A stretch of DNA of 64,000 nucleotides from Oceanobacter mangrovi (GCF_019740315.1 NZ_JAHXZR010000014.1:1-64000); one strand, 5' to 3'; counted from the stretch's first letter, positions 8,933 through 18,616 are shown. A program made the numbers and translations. Notes: generated from the sequence alone by a model not told the origin.

Positions 8933-9481
8933 TTGAAAGCCATTGCCAGGAATCCCGTTTTGCAACAGTCCGGTTCAGCCGCCATCGCCCTTACCAATCC
9001 CAAAAGCGCCACCAATGTTGGAGCGATTCTGCGCGCCTGCGCCTGCTTCGGTCACGCCCAGGTGTATTACACCGGCAAGCGTTTTGAATATGCCGACCGT
9101 TATCACACCGACACCCACAACGCCCGCGAAAAGGTTGCGCTGACGCCAACGCCTTCGCTGCTTGAGGTTGCCCGCCCGGAGCAAAAACTGGTCTGTATTG
9201 AATTTGTGGTGGGTGCAACACCGTTACCAGAGTTCCAGCACCCCGAACATGCGTTATATATTTTTGGTCCGGAAGACGGATCAGTCGATCAGGCCGTCGT
9301 TGATGCCTGCGATGACGTGGTATTTGTGCCGACCGATGGCAGCCTCAACCTGGCCGCAACCGTTAACGTAGTGCTGTATGACCGTGCTGCCAAACAGCAG
9401 CTGGCAATGGATCCGGTAGAGCTGGTGAAAAGCAGTCGTGACGTGAACAACCGTTTGAAAATCCGCAAGACTCCGGCCTGA
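8933..9481 (+). CDS. SpoU/TrmH-family RNA methyltransferase
   Basis: A knotted (SPOUT) methyltransferase that 2'-O-methylates tRNA or rRNA. Motif 1 is seen in IALTNPKSATNVGAILRAC and the cofactor-binding knot in LYIFGPEDGSV and VPTDGSLNLAATVNVVLYD. I prefer the TTG at 8933 because the recognisable fold begins immediately after it. An in-frame ATG at 8741 would add 64 residues without family resemblance and would overlap the divergent tautomerase start. The target nucleotide cannot be read from the sequence. Confidence 0.8.
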   Translation: MKAIARNPVLQQSGSAAIALTNPKSATNVGAILRACACFGHAQVYYTGKRFEYADRYHTDTHNAREKVALTPTPSLLEVARPEQKLVCIEFVVGATPLPEFQHPEHALYIFGPEDGSVDQAVVDACDDVVFVPTDGSLNLAATVNVVLYDRAAKQQLAMDPVELVKSSRDVNNRLKIRKTPA

Positions 9482-9557
9482 GTTTACAGTCGCCAGAACC
9501 AACAAAACCGGACTAATTGACGACTGCAATACCCGGTTTTCCACTTTTCCGTCAGGA

Positions 9558-9770
9558 TCAGTTATCGCTGCCGTCTTTCACATCATCCACCACTTCCTTG
9601 GTGTTCTTGCCAATCGACTTGACGATATCCCGCGAAGCGTGACCGATGGAAGTAGCTACGTCCTTGGTGCCTTCTCCAATAGTGGCACCGGTTTCCTTCA
9701 GCTGGGCACAGGCCGCCAGCAAAACCAGACTGGCACCCACCAGCGTCACCTTGATCATTGAACTCTTCAC
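9558..9770 (-). CDS. Small putative lipoprotein
   Basis: A 70-residue protein with a lipoprotein signal ending in LLAAC (lipidated Cys near residue 21) and a short hydrophilic, Lys/Asp-rich mature part (GTKDVATSIGHASRDIVKSIGKNTKEVVDDV) with heptad-like spacing suggesting one amphipathic helix. The GTG start has GGAG six bases upstream; an internal ATG four codons later is possible. The function is not recognised; it is loosely reminiscent of entericidin-like envelope lipoproteins. Confidence 0.6.
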   Translation of the reverse strand: MKSSMIKVTLVGASLVLLAACAQLKETGATIGEGTKDVATSIGHASRDIVKSIGKNTKEVVDDVKDGSDN

Positions 9771-9977
9771 GTTTACTCCAGAATTGTTATTCGATTTCCG
9801 GGCAACTTTACCCCGCTACTGCGGGATTTTCCATTGACTGATCCATCGTTCTGGAATCTGGTCGAAACCTGTCTCTGATCAATAAATCACCGCTGAACAG
9901 GCGTACCTTGAAATAGCAAAGCCATGCTTCGTTTGGTTTTCATAACGGTCCTTGTTAACCAGAACAGGAGACGCATC

Positions 9978-10595
9978 ATGAAACATTCCAGCTTATTCAA
10001 TTATCAACACCTGTTGGCCATCGGCCTGCTGGCAGCGGTTGTCGGCGTAACCGGCTGCAGCCCGTATCACCATGGCGCTGGTTATCAGCAACCACCCCAA
10101 CAACAGCCCTACACTCACATGATGCAAGGCTCTGGTTATGGCCCGGGTACCATGTATGGCGGTCAGCAAGCTGATCCAGCTGCTCAGCCTTATTCTGCCA
10201 TGCCCATGATGGGCGGTTATGGTTACGGACCAGGCGGTTATGGCCGTCATGGCGTGATGGCTGGTAGCGGTTGCGCACAACAAGCCGCAATTCCTGACCT
10301 GACAGACGAACAGCAGCAACAAATGCAGACTATCCAGAATAATCTGGCTGATCAGCATTGGGCCCTGATGCAAAACATGCATCAAGCCCAACTGGAACTA
10401 CGCAGCCTGTATCAGGCAGACCAGCCCGACGAAGTGGCGATCAAGGCCGCCTACGACAAGATGAACAGCCTGCGCCTGGCCATGTATGGCAGCCAGCAAC
10501 AGGCCCGTGAACAAATGGATAAAGTATTGACTGACGAACAACGTAAAGCCATGCAACAGTATGGTTATGGCATGCCGATGCGACCAATGTGGTAA
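9978..10595 (+). CDS. Spy/CpxP-like periplasmic lipoprotein
   Basis: A 205-residue protein with a lipobox (VTGC near residue 22), then a low-complexity Gly/Tyr/Gln/Pro/Met-rich stretch (residues 25-90) and a helical domain (about 105-200) containing LTDEQQQQMQTIQNNLADQHWALM and VLTDEQRKAMQQ. Such paired LTxEQ motifs are typical of Spy/CpxP/ZraP-type chaperones and metal-stress proteins. ATG at 9978 has AGGAG upstream. The His/Met/Tyr-rich region could bind metal, which is inference. Confidence 0.65.
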   Translation: MKHSSLFNYQHLLAIGLLAAVVGVTGCSPYHHGAGYQQPPQQQPYTHMMQGSGYGPGTMYGGQQADPAAQPYSAMPMMGGYGYGPGGYGRHGVMAGSGCAQQAAIPDLTDEQQQQMQTIQNNLADQHWALMQNMHQAQLELRSLYQADQPDEVAIKAAYDKMNSLRLAMYGSQQQAREQMDKVLTDEQRKAMQQYGYGMPMRPMW

Positions 10596-10622
10596 CACGG
10601 CTACTGAGATAACAACAGCCAA

Positions 10623-10655
10623 CAAAAAGCCGGGCACTGCCCGGCTTTTGTTTTT
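10623..10655. terminator. Bidirectional terminator between convergent genes
   Basis: AAAAGCCGGGCA / TGCCCGGCTTTT forms a strong stem with a T-run on both strands. It lies between the Spy-like lipoprotein (plus) and the cytochrome c peroxidase (minus) and can serve both. Confidence 0.85.
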
Positions 10656-10667
10656 GCCATCAGAGAA

Positions 10668-11660
10668 TCAGTCAAACGGCTTCGGAGCCGGTGTCTTGTC
10701 CGTTGATGGTGGCAGGATTGGCATCAGGAATTGTGGCTGATCGCCGGTCAGGGTTTTCAGGAAAGCAACGATTTTGGCGTTTTCAGCCTCACTGAACTGA
10801 CGACCTAACTGCAAACGGCCCATGGTATCGACGGCCTGGGTCAGAGTTGCTGCTTCACCGTCATGGAAGTAGGGATAGGTCAGCTCAACGTTACGCAGTG
10901 TTGGCACCTTGAACTTGAAGCGATCCGCATCCTTGCCGGTCACACCAGCCAGACCTTCAGCGCTGTTTTTGGTCTGATAGGGCTTCACAAGACCCATTTT
11001 CTGGAAGGAGCTTCCGCCGACAGCTTCGCCGTTATGACAGGCCACACAGCCCGAGGTTTTGAACAGCTGATAACCTTCTTTTTCAGTCTGGGTCAGTGCC
11101 GTTTCATCCCCCATCAACCACTGGTCAAACGGAGAATGAGGGGTAACCAGAGTCTTTTCAAACTCGGCTATGGCACTGGTAACCTGATCAATGTCGACCT
11201 TGCCAGTGCCGAACACCAGCTTGAATTCGTTGACATAGCCAGGAATGGAACCGAGCACATCGACTGCCAGTGTGTGGGTGAAAGCCATTTCGCCCGGATT
11301 GGCGATTGGTCCACCGGCCTGCTCTTTCAGGTCAGCGGCGCGCCCATCCCAGAATTGGGCAATACTGAGGCTGGAATTTAATACCGTTGGTGCATTAATG
11401 GGCCCCTGTTGCCAGCTATGTCCAATCGAGGTTTTGAGGTTGTCCGTGCCGCCCATACTGAGGTTGTGGCAAGAGTTACAGGATATAAATCCGGATTTTG
11501 ACAAGCGAGGATCGAAATACAGCTTTTTACCCAACTCGGCCTTGGCCAGGTTGATTTCCTTGACGGGTTGGATAGGTTGAATCGGTTCAGAAGCCTGTGC
11601 AGATGTGGTTATCGCTGCCAGACTTGCCAACAACCAAACAAGATTTTTTGCCTTTTTCAT
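10668..11660 (-). CDS. Di-haem cytochrome c peroxidase
   Basis: A periplasmic enzyme of the bacterial CcpA/MauG family that reduces hydrogen peroxide with electrons from small cytochromes or blue copper proteins. The 330 residues include a signal peptide ending near AQAS (residue 24) and two haem c sites, CNSCH (61-65) and CVACH (205-209), as expected for the low- and high-potential haems. FWDGRAADL and NPGEMAF are conserved family segments. AGGAGAG precedes the ATG. Confidence 0.9.
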   Translation of the reverse strand: MKKAKNLVWLLASLAAITTSAQASEPIQPIQPVKEINLAKAELGKKLYFDPRLSKSGFISCNSCHNLSMGGTDNLKTSIGHSWQQGPINAPTVLNSSLSIAQFWDGRAADLKEQAGGPIANPGEMAFTHTLAVDVLGSIPGYVNEFKLVFGTGKVDIDQVTSAIAEFEKTLVTPHSPFDQWLMGDETALTQTEKEGYQLFKTSGCVACHNGEAVGGSSFQKMGLVKPYQTKNSAEGLAGVTGKDADRFKFKVPTLRNVELTYPYFHDGEAATLTQAVDTMGRLQLGRQFSEAENAKIVAFLKTLTGDQPQFLMPILPPSTDKTPAPKPFD

Positions 11661-11977
11661 GATATGCCCTCTCTCCTTGGTAGCCCTGCAAGCAGCCTCA
11701 GAACGAGCCTTGTGATACAGGGTGAGGGCATGGTATGCCGCACAAACGACAATAATAGATGACGAAAATCAATATTGAATCGGCTACACGACCATCAATA
11801 ATCAACGACTATTTAGCCAATATCTTTTCTATATTCATAAATTTCCGATTTATTATATGCGTCACAATAAATCTCATCTAAATATTGAATAGCCAATAAA
11901 AATGACGTTTATCAATGACAAGATTGAAATATCACCACTCATATAAAAATGCCGTTTTCAGCCAGTACCGGAATAAA
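11661..11977. other. A/T-rich intergenic region
   Basis: This 317-bp stretch is clearly more A/T-rich than its surroundings. It holds the ribosome site and presumably the promoter of the cytochrome c peroxidase on its left side. I see no gene, no convincing FNR box and no strong terminator in it. Confidence 0.5.
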
Positions 11978-12655
11978 TTACCAGATAATCCGTTTATCAA
12001 TGGATTGCTGCGATTGTTGCCAGATCAAGTCCGCGTTCCGACCATCATTGTCCGTTACCCTGGCACCGGCTTCAGCCACTGTCAGACCCAGCTGGCAGTG
12101 CCGTTGATAAACCCGTTTATTACTGATTGCTGGCGGCACATCCATAAACCAGCACAGATCAAACAGCTGGTCGCGCAAACGAGACCAGGGAAGCTGATCC
12201 AATAGCAGGTAATTGCCTTCTACCAACACCAGCTGATGCTGGCTGGTTAGCTGATACTGACCATCAAGCGGGTCACCCTGCGCATGATCGAAACCGGGGA
12301 AGCTGCCATGGCCACAATGTTTGGCGGCGATCAGTTCAGCCACACAACGCCGGGCATCAAAGGTAAACGGCGCACCGCGACGCTGATATGCCAGCGCAGG
12401 GTCTGGCATGGCATCCAGCTGATGGCGATACAAGTGATAGCCGTCCATTGGCAACACCAGCATCCGGCTGTTATCCGCAGTTCGGCCGTCGAGCTGATCC
12501 AGTACTTGTTTAAGCGCCAGCGCAAAGGTGGTTTTACCACTGCCAGGCGCACCAGCGAGACCAATCCACAGCGGCTGGGTACACTGATTCAGCTGTTTAA
12601 TCAGCAAGCCCGCCAGTTCATTGAGGTAAGCCTGCTGGGCCGAAGTCAAAACCAT
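11978..12655 (-). CDS. P-loop kinase of the uridine/pantothenate kinase-like family (YggC-like)
   Basis: The Walker A motif is in LAGAPGSGKTTFAL and a phosphoacceptor-site segment in LPMDGYHLYRHQLDAMPDP. RRGAPFTFDARR and the Walker-B-like LVLVEGNYLLL are typical of YggC/uridine-kinase relatives in the phosphoribulokinase clan. I start it at ATG 12655, just after the MFS stop codon; an earlier start at 12703 would overlap that gene by 41 bp. It phosphorylates a small sugar or nucleoside-like substrate that cannot be identified here. Confidence 0.7.
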   Translation of the reverse strand: MVLTSAQQAYLNELAGLLIKQLNQCTQPLWIGLAGAPGSGKTTFALALKQVLDQLDGRTADNSRMLVLPMDGYHLYRHQLDAMPDPALAYQRRGAPFTFDARRCVAELIAAKHCGHGSFPGFDHAQGDPLDGQYQLTSQHQLVLVEGNYLLLDQLPWSRLRDQLFDLCWFMDVPPAISNKRVYQRHCQLGLTVAEAGARVTDNDGRNADLIWQQSQQSIDKRIIW

Positions 12656-12662
12656 CAATCGC

Positions 12663-13847
12663 TTAACCGGGCTGACGAAACAGGCGCTTGATGGTGATAC
12701 CAATCACACAGGCACCAAACATAATCGACACCATCGGCAGCGGTGTGCCATCAGCAAATACCCCCGCAACGCCACCGCTGGCAGCACCTGTCATAAAGCC
12801 GAGTGACGCCATCAACGCCGTTGCAGTCCCTGCACGAGTGGCAAAAAATTCCTGCACTGACGACGTACAGTTCGCCACGATAATCGCGTGGCAGCTCATA
12901 AAGCCGACCGTTAATACCAGCGCGATCCAGAAGTTTGGCTGCTCGACCAACAGCAGGTAAGTCAGCATCACGAATGAGCAAGCCAGCTGCATATACTGAC
13001 CCAGCTGAATCAGCCAGGAGGGCGAATGCTTTTTCAACAGTCGAATATTGAGTTTGCCCATCAGCACCATGGCCACCACGTTGGCGCCAAAGGCAAACGG
13101 GAACTGGGTTGAAGTCAGTCCAAAGAAATCCATGTAAACAGTTGGCGAGGCAGTGATAAAGGCGAACATTCCGGCATAGGCACCACACATGGCCCCCAGA
13201 AAACTCCACACCCGACGATCACGAATCACATGCCAATAATTACCCAGCAAGTTACCGGTGGCCTGTTTGGGACTGCTCTCCGGCACTCGCAGATAAAACA
13301 GCACCAACAACACCAGACAATACAACACCAGAAATACAAAAATGGCGCGCCAGCCTGCCAGCTGCAAAATCACCATGCCAATCAAGGGGGCGATCAAGGG
13401 GGCAATCAGCATCACCTGCACCACCCTCATCATATTGGTGGCCCCCGCACGGCCGGAACTCATATCACGTACGACCGACATGGCGCTCACTCCAGCCAAC
13501 CCGGCACCCAGCGCCTGAATGATCCGCAAACCCCACAACAAATAGAGATTTTCATTCATCAACATGGCAGCCGAAGCCAGCAAGAACAGACTGAGGCCGG
13601 TCATCACCATTTTGCGACGGCCATAACGGTCAGACAGCGGTCCTCCCAACAGCTGACCACATGACATACCAATCAGGAAGAATGAAACTGTTACTTCAAT
13701 ATCGTGGTAAGCCGCATGAAAGGCCTCAGCCATCACCGGGACTGCAGACAAATAAATATCGGTTCCCAACGGTGCCAGCGCCGCCAGCCCGGCCAGCATC
13801 ATCACCAGAGCCCTGGGCATACGGTAATCGGATTGTTCAACCGCCAT
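12663..13847 (-). CDS. MFS multidrug transporter, Bcr/CflA type
   Basis: A 394-residue inner-membrane protein with twelve hydrophobic spans. The loop-2/3 signature GGPLSDRYGRRKMVMTGL and the opening LAALAPLGTDIYLSAVPVMAEAF are characteristic of Bcr/CflA drug:proton antiporters. It overlaps or abuts the kinase gene, so the two may be co-transcribed. A paralogue of the same subfamily lies at 39257. Confidence 0.85.
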   Translation of the reverse strand: MAVEQSDYRMPRALVMMLAGLAALAPLGTDIYLSAVPVMAEAFHAAYHDIEVTVSFFLIGMSCGQLLGGPLSDRYGRRKMVMTGLSLFLLASAAMLMNENLYLLWGLRIIQALGAGLAGVSAMSVVRDMSSGRAGATNMMRVVQVMLIAPLIAPLIGMVILQLAGWRAIFVFLVLYCLVLLVLFYLRVPESSPKQATGNLLGNYWHVIRDRRVWSFLGAMCGAYAGMFAFITASPTVYMDFFGLTSTQFPFAFGANVVAMVLMGKLNIRLLKKHSPSWLIQLGQYMQLACSFVMLTYLLLVEQPNFWIALVLTVGFMSCHAIIVANCTSSVQEFFATRAGTATALMASLGFMTGAASGGVAGVFADGTPLPMVSIMFGACVIGITIKRLFRQPG

Positions 13848-14013
13848 GAATAACGGAACTCCCTGTTATGGACGAGATAAATAGGAAATGAGAGTGAGGA
13901 TTGATAACACAGCTAGCCGGGTGCCGCCCAGATGGCTGGCGAAATTGACTGTTTCCCCCAGCACACCCTGAGTTCACAACCATCACCGCCCACTCAGGTA
14001 AGACCAGAACCCG

Positions 14014-14958
14014 CTAGCCAGACAGGCGGCTACGACGCAGGGTTTCGGATGGCAATTCACCAAAATAGTCGCGGTACTGGCCAGCAAAACGACCCGGGTT
14101 GGCAAAGCCATACTCCATCGCCACATCCGTCACCGCCCAGCGGCAGTCTGGCGCCGACAACTCCAGGTGCACGGCTTCGAGCCGCAACAGCCGGAAGTAT
14201 TCCCCTGGCGTCATGCCCGCGTGGGCCTTGAGAAGGTTATAAATGGTACGACTGGTAATGCCCAGCCGACTGGCCAGCTGGTCGAGATCCAGCTCCTGAT
14301 TGAGCTGGCGCAGAAAATAGCCCTGCACTTCGGCCATACGAGGGTCACTGATCGGCTGCAGCCGGAACAGCTGCTGCCAGTTGAACTGCCAGAGTTCGAT
14401 GACACATTGCCGCAGCAGGCTGATGCACTGTTGCTGCATGGCGGCGGTCAACTGGCCCGGCTGGCAGATCCTTCGACCAATACCGAGCAAAATATCCACT
14501 TCAGCACCGCGCTGAACCGACTCCTGCACCATCAGCGGCTGCTGCCGCACCACCCGGCCAGAACGTAAGCCAAGCTGGCGCAGACAACTGCTGGTCAGCC
14601 GCATGCAATACAGGCTGCCTGGTCGCAAGACCGCCAGTTGCAGCTGCTGAGCGGGATTCAGCAGCAAGGCCTCACCACCATAAAGGGTACTGATGCCCTG
14701 TTCTGATGCCAGCTGCAAACAGCCGCTGACCAGCACCAGCAGTTCAAAGGTATCCGCAGCCGTTGTGAGTATTGGTGTGGTTGAGGCCGTCAACGGCCAA
14801 CACTCTATCGGCTGCATTTCCGTGGCGAACGACATGTTGGAACTGGCGGCCATTTGCCGCTCTGGCAACCTTGGTCGTGCTGCTGCAGACGGCTGAATCA
14901 GCGCCGCCAGTTCGGTTGCCACCGCCGTTGATTCAAACAGGGAAGCTGGCGGGCACAT
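14014..14958 (-). CDS. AraC-family regulator at the end of the hpaE operon
   Basis: About 314 residues: an N-terminal ligand/dimerisation half resembling AraC-binding-like domains, and a C-terminal double helix-turn-helix (LDLDQLASRLGITSRTIYNLLKAHAGMTPGEYFR, then VTDVAMEYGFANPGRFAGQYRDYFGELPSE). I chose ATG 14958, 7 bp after the universal stress protein stop, rather than an upstream start inside that gene. It is the last gene of a run going back to hpaE, so it may sense an aromatic acid or a pathway intermediate. HpaA proper is at 32964. Confidence 0.78.
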   Translation of the reverse strand: MCPPASLFESTAVATELAALIQPSAAARPRLPERQMAASSNMSFATEMQPIECWPLTASTTPILTTAADTFELLVLVSGCLQLASEQGISTLYGGEALLLNPAQQLQLAVLRPGSLYCMRLTSSCLRQLGLRSGRVVRQQPLMVQESVQRGAEVDILLGIGRRICQPGQLTAAMQQQCISLLRQCVIELWQFNWQQLFRLQPISDPRMAEVQGYFLRQLNQELDLDQLASRLGITSRTIYNLLKAHAGMTPGEYFRLLRLEAVHLELSAPDCRWAVTDVAMEYGFANPGRFAGQYRDYFGELPSETLRRSRLSG

Positions 14959-14965
14959 TGGCCAA

Positions 14966-15448
14966 TCAGCCCAGTGGCACAACCAGAACCGGACGCTTGC
15001 TGGACTGCACCACCCGACTCGGGGTGTGGCCCAGCAGGCTGTTCGGATGACGCGCGCCCACCACAATCAGGTTGGCGTCCATTTCATCGGCTACTTGCAG
15101 AATGGTTTTCCACGGTGTGCCTTCGCGAATCAGCACTTGCAGAGTACCTGCGTCGAGCATGTCTTCGGCGCACAACTCTTCCCGACAGAAACGGTGTACC
15201 CGTTCTTCTACCTGCGCCCAGACCTGTTTGATGCTTTCATCATGCAAGGCCTGCAGCGAGGCATCTTCTTTCATCATGGTCTTGACCAGCCGTTCAGCTG
15301 CGCCACTGACCGGTTCCACCACATGCAGAAAGGTAATCTGCGATTGATAGTGGCCGCACAGGCTGACCGCCTGACGAAACGCCGGGCGTGCACCCGGCTG
15401 AACATCGGAGGCGTACAGAATACGGGTGACTTCTGGCATCTTGTTCAT
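14966..15448 (-). CDS. Universal stress protein (UspA family)
   Basis: A 160-residue single-domain Usp. It opens with the beta-strand segment TRILYASDVQPGARPAFRQAV and ends with LIVVGARHPNSLLGHTPSRVVQSSKRPVLVVPLG, the region that in ATP-binding members carries the nucleotide loop. The glycine/serine pattern is only partly kept, so ATP binding is uncertain. Usp genes are often placed beside TRAP transporter genes, as here (15 bp after the large permease). Confidence 0.85.
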   Translation of the reverse strand: MNKMPEVTRILYASDVQPGARPAFRQAVSLCGHYQSQITFLHVVEPVSGAAERLVKTMMKEDASLQALHDESIKQVWAQVEERVHRFCREELCAEDMLDAGTLQVLIREGTPWKTILQVADEMDANLIVVGARHPNSLLGHTPSRVVQSSKRPVLVVPLG

Positions 15449-15463
15449 GGCAAACGTCCTCTG

Positions 15464-16792
15464 TTAGCGGTACAGCAGTTCAGGCAGGAACAGCGAGATG
15501 GTCGGAATCAGCGTCAGCAACGCCAGTCGCACAATGTCCGCACACCAGAACGGCGTGACACCCTTGAAGATGGTGGCCGGCTTGACGTCCGGCAACACCG
15601 CGCTCAAGACAAACACGTTCATCCCCACCGGCGGCGTAATCAGACTGATTTCAGTCACCACCACTACCACGATGCCGAACCACACCAGGTCAAAGCCGAG
15701 GCTCTGCACCAGCGGATAGAAAATCGGTACCGTCAGCAACATCATCGACAGGCTCTCAAACACCATGCCGAGCAGGATGTAAATCGCCAGGATTACCAGA
15801 ATCACCCCCATTGGGCTGATTTCCAGATTGGTCACAAACGCCAGCAACTGATCCGGCAAACCGGCCCGGTTGATGAAGTCAGAGAAAATCAGTGCGCCAA
15901 TCAGAACTGCAAACAACATTGCTGTGGTACGACCAGTGTCGGTCAACGCATGGAACAGGCCAGACAACGACAACGAGCGACGCGCCAGTGCAATCACAAA
16001 GGCACCACCAGCACCAATACCTGCGGCTTCGGTTGGTGTGAACACACCGAGGTAAATACCACCCATCACCACAGTGAACAGAATCAATACGCCCCAAACA
16101 CCACGCAAAGCCGCCAACCGCTCCGGCCAGCTCATCTTGTCACCTGGAGGACCCGCTTCCGGATTACGCCAAACCACATATTTTACCGCGGCCAGATACA
16201 GCAGAATGCCCAGCAAGCCCGGCAGAAAGCCCGCTGCAAACAGTTCACGAATACTGGATTCGGTCAGCAGACCGTAGATCACCAGAATCACACTGGGCGG
16301 AATCAGAATACCCAGAGTGCCGCCAGCAGCAATCGAAGCCGTCGCCAGTGAGTCGGCATAACCGAACTTGCGCATCGGCGGCATTGCCACCTTGGCCATG
16401 GTGGCCGAAGTCGCCAGAGATGAACCACAAATAGCCGAGAAACCACCACAGGCCACGACAGTTGCCATCGACAGGCCGCCCTTGCGGTGACCCAGAAAAG
16501 CGTTGGAAGCCTGATAAAGTTCCTGCGACAAGCCGGACTTGGTCACCAGGTTACCCATCAGGATAAACAGCGGAATCACCGACAAACCATATTCCTGGGC
16601 GGTATCAATGACCCGGTTGGAAGCCAGCGACAGCGCCGCCGTCCAGCGGAAATCAAAAACGTTTTCAAACGACAGGCCCTGCAAAAACGCAAAGCCGAAA
16701 AAGCCCACCAACCCCATCGCAAAGGCGATTGGCAGACGCACGATTACAATCAACGCCAACAGAATGGCGAATCCGATCAATGCTACGGTCAT
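15464..16792 (-). CDS. TRAP transporter large permease (DctM type)
   Basis: A 442-residue membrane protein with about twelve spans and the DctM hallmarks: FAMGLVGFFGFAFLQG near the N-terminus, VIPLFILMGNLVTKSGL, GGFSAICGSSLATSATMAKVAMPPM and GTLGILIPPSVILVIYGLLTE. It uses the sodium gradient to import an organic acid delivered by the DctP partner. It is encoded with DctQ and DctP downstream of hpaE-hpaF, so HPA, homoprotocatechuate or a related aromatic acid is the likely substrate (inference). Confidence 0.92.
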   Translation of the reverse strand: MTVALIGFAILLALIVIVRLPIAFAMGLVGFFGFAFLQGLSFENVFDFRWTAALSLASNRVIDTAQEYGLSVIPLFILMGNLVTKSGLSQELYQASNAFLGHRKGGLSMATVVACGGFSAICGSSLATSATMAKVAMPPMRKFGYADSLATASIAAGGTLGILIPPSVILVIYGLLTESSIRELFAAGFLPGLLGILLYLAAVKYVVWRNPEAGPPGDKMSWPERLAALRGVWGVLILFTVVMGGIYLGVFTPTEAAGIGAGGAFVIALARRSLSLSGLFHALTDTGRTTAMLFAVLIGALIFSDFINRAGLPDQLLAFVTNLEISPMGVILVILAIYILLGMVFESLSMMLLTVPIFYPLVQSLGFDLVWFGIVVVVVTEISLITPPVGMNVFVLSAVLPDVKPATIFKGVTPFWCADIVRLALLTLIPTISLFLPELLYR

Positions 16793-16872
16793 AATAAAAA
16801 TCCGGAAAAAACCTGTTCAGACAGCGGGTGAAGCTGCACGTATGCGCTATTCAGCGAGTCCGCCCAAGCGGC

Positions 16873-17406
16873 TCAGCTGTGCTTTTCAGTCAGCAAGCGG
16901 TACACCCCGTAGGTGATCATCAAGGCCGCCGTGGCGTAACTCATCACAGCGATATACTGGATGACGTAACCCACCGGAATTTCCAGGTATTCACTGACCA
17001 CTTCCCGCTTCAGCGAACGATCGGCCAGATAGAACATGCGTTCGGCAAGGAAATAAAGACCTCCGGAAATTGCCAGTGCTGACATCAAACCCAGCACCTT
17101 AACCACAGCGTTGCCCAGCAGGTTGTCGAGCAAGTCCACCACCACGTGGCCACCACGCCAGGTCACCAGCGGCATTTCGGCAAATACCAGCACCGCCAGG
17201 CCGATTTCAGTCAGCTCTACAGCACCGTTGATCGAGTTATTGAAGAAATAACGACCCACCACATCGGCACAGGTCAGCAACATCAACGCCATCAGCACTA
17301 CGCCCGCGAAGGCTTCAAGAGCAAAGGCCAGCCATTTGACTGGCCCCTGCTCTTCATAGTGCTCAGTGACCCATTGGTTCAAACCAACGATAGACAAGGC
17401 ACCCAT
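16873..17406 (-). CDS. TRAP transporter small permease (DctQ type)
   Basis: A 177-residue protein with four membrane spans. The segment MLLTCADVVGRYFFNNSINGAVELTEIGLAVLVFAE is the conserved DctQ core. It sits between DctP (6 bp gap) and DctM (80 bp gap) and forms the membrane complex with DctM. Confidence 0.9.
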   Translation of the reverse strand: MGALSIVGLNQWVTEHYEEQGPVKWLAFALEAFAGVVLMALMLLTCADVVGRYFFNNSINGAVELTEIGLAVLVFAEMPLVTWRGGHVVVDLLDNLLGNAVVKVLGLMSALAISGGLYFLAERMFYLADRSLKREVVSEYLEIPVGYVIQYIAVMSYATAALMITYGVYRLLTEKHS

Positions 17407-17412
17407 AACGAC

Positions 17413-18468
17413 TTACTCACCCGCGTCCAGCTTGGCCTGGTAGGCATGCGCGATAGAACGCAGTTCGGTCAGTGCGCCCTTGGCGTCAACCTTGCGGTCA
17501 GCGACGGAATCGATCCATTCCTGGTCAACACCCTTGATCAGCTGCTGGAATTCCAGATCCATCTTGTCGCCCTTGGCCACTTCAACGATCTTCACACCGG
17601 CTTCACGAGCGGCAGCAACGCCTTCGGCATCACCGGCATCCCAGGCACGACCGGCCATGGCCGACAGTTTTTCACCGGACACCGACAGGATGGCATCGCG
17701 GTCACGCGGGTCCAGATCTTCGAGGAATTCAGGATTTACAAAGATAGAAAAGCTACCCATGTACATGCCGCCTGGCAGCATGACCACATCGGTAGTCACT
17801 TCGTTCAGACGCAGTACTTTCTGCTCCATCATTGGCAGGAAGACGCCATCGATCACGCCCTGTTGCAGCATTTCATATACTTTTGGCGCTGGTGCGCCCA
17901 CCGGGGTCACGTGCATACGTTCCGCCAGCACACTCTGGATACCGCCACCGACGCGGATTTTCTGGCCTTCCAGATCTTTCAGCGAAGTGATGGGTGCCTT
18001 GGTGTGAATCTGGCCAGCGCCGTGAGTGAACATACCGATCACTTCCAGACCGTCGAATTCACCGGCTTTCTCAAGGTACTTCTTGTAGACGCGCCACAGT
18101 GCAACGGAAGCGGCTTCTGCACCGGTATTCAGGTTTGGCAGTTCTACCACCTGAGGCAATTTAAAACGACCTGGGACATAGCCGTGGTAGCTGAAAGACG
18201 CATCAATAATGCCGTCCTCAACCAGCTGGAACATGGTTTTCGGGTGACCCAGCCCCTGTTCGATCTTGATTTTTACCCGGCCTTCCGTGGCTTCTTCTAC
18301 CCACTTGGCCCAGGTTGGCCAAACCACCGCGTTCTGGGCGTTGGTTGGTGGCAGCCAGGTACCGACCCGCATAACGGTTTCGGCCATGGCAGATTGAGTC
18401 ATCATGGCTCCGGCAGTAATTGCCAGCGCCGACAAGGCGGTCTTCAGATGTTTTTTGATTGTTGTCAT
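17413..18468 (-). CDS. TRAP transporter solute-binding protein (DctP type)
   Basis: A periplasmic receptor of the DctP/TAXI-like fold, about 351 residues, with a signal peptide ending at SAMA-ET. Conserved features are LRVG-like MRVGTWLPPTNAQN, the LKDLEGQKIRVGGG stretch before the substrate-contacting arginine, and VFLPMMEQKVLRL. I start it at ATG 18468, preceded by AAGAGG; an upstream ATG at 18513 lacks a ribosome site. Its place in the hpaE operon suggests aromatic acid uptake. Confidence 0.9.
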   Translation of the reverse strand: MTTIKKHLKTALSALAITAGAMMTQSAMAETVMRVGTWLPPTNAQNAVVWPTWAKWVEEATEGRVKIKIEQGLGHPKTMFQLVEDGIIDASFSYHGYVPGRFKLPQVVELPNLNTGAEAASVALWRVYKKYLEKAGEFDGLEVIGMFTHGAGQIHTKAPITSLKDLEGQKIRVGGGIQSVLAERMHVTPVGAPAPKVYEMLQQGVIDGVFLPMMEQKVLRLNEVTTDVVMLPGGMYMGSFSIFVNPEFLEDLDPRDRDAILSVSGEKLSAMAGRAWDAGDAEGVAAAREAGVKIVEVAKGDKMDLEFQQLIKGVDQEWIDSVADRKVDAKGALTELRSIAHAYQAKLDAGE

Positions 18469-18616
18469 TTTCGGCCTCTTGTAGCTTGCCGGGGCGCTCT
18501 GACTGGTGTGCACCAGACCCCGGATGCATTTTTATAGTTGTATTGCTGCAGGAACCTCCTGCGGGGCGGGCCAGTTACACTGACCCGATCCAGTTCCAGC
18601 AATCAGTTGGTACTGA

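Noticed and set aside
11686-11700. CCTTGGTAG upstream of cytochrome c peroxidase resembling the PQQ-gene box
   Set aside because: It overlaps the ribosome-binding site (CTACCAAGGAGAG on the minus strand) and lacks the rest of the motif, so chance is enough.
11661-11977. Possible FNR/ANR box before cytochrome c peroxidase
   Set aside because: The best TTGAT-N4-ATCAA match keeps only one good half-site in a very A/T-rich region.
15026-16351. 441-codon plus-strand frame rich in His, Gln and Arg
   Set aside because: Composition and position show it is the complement of the Usp and TRAP permease genes.
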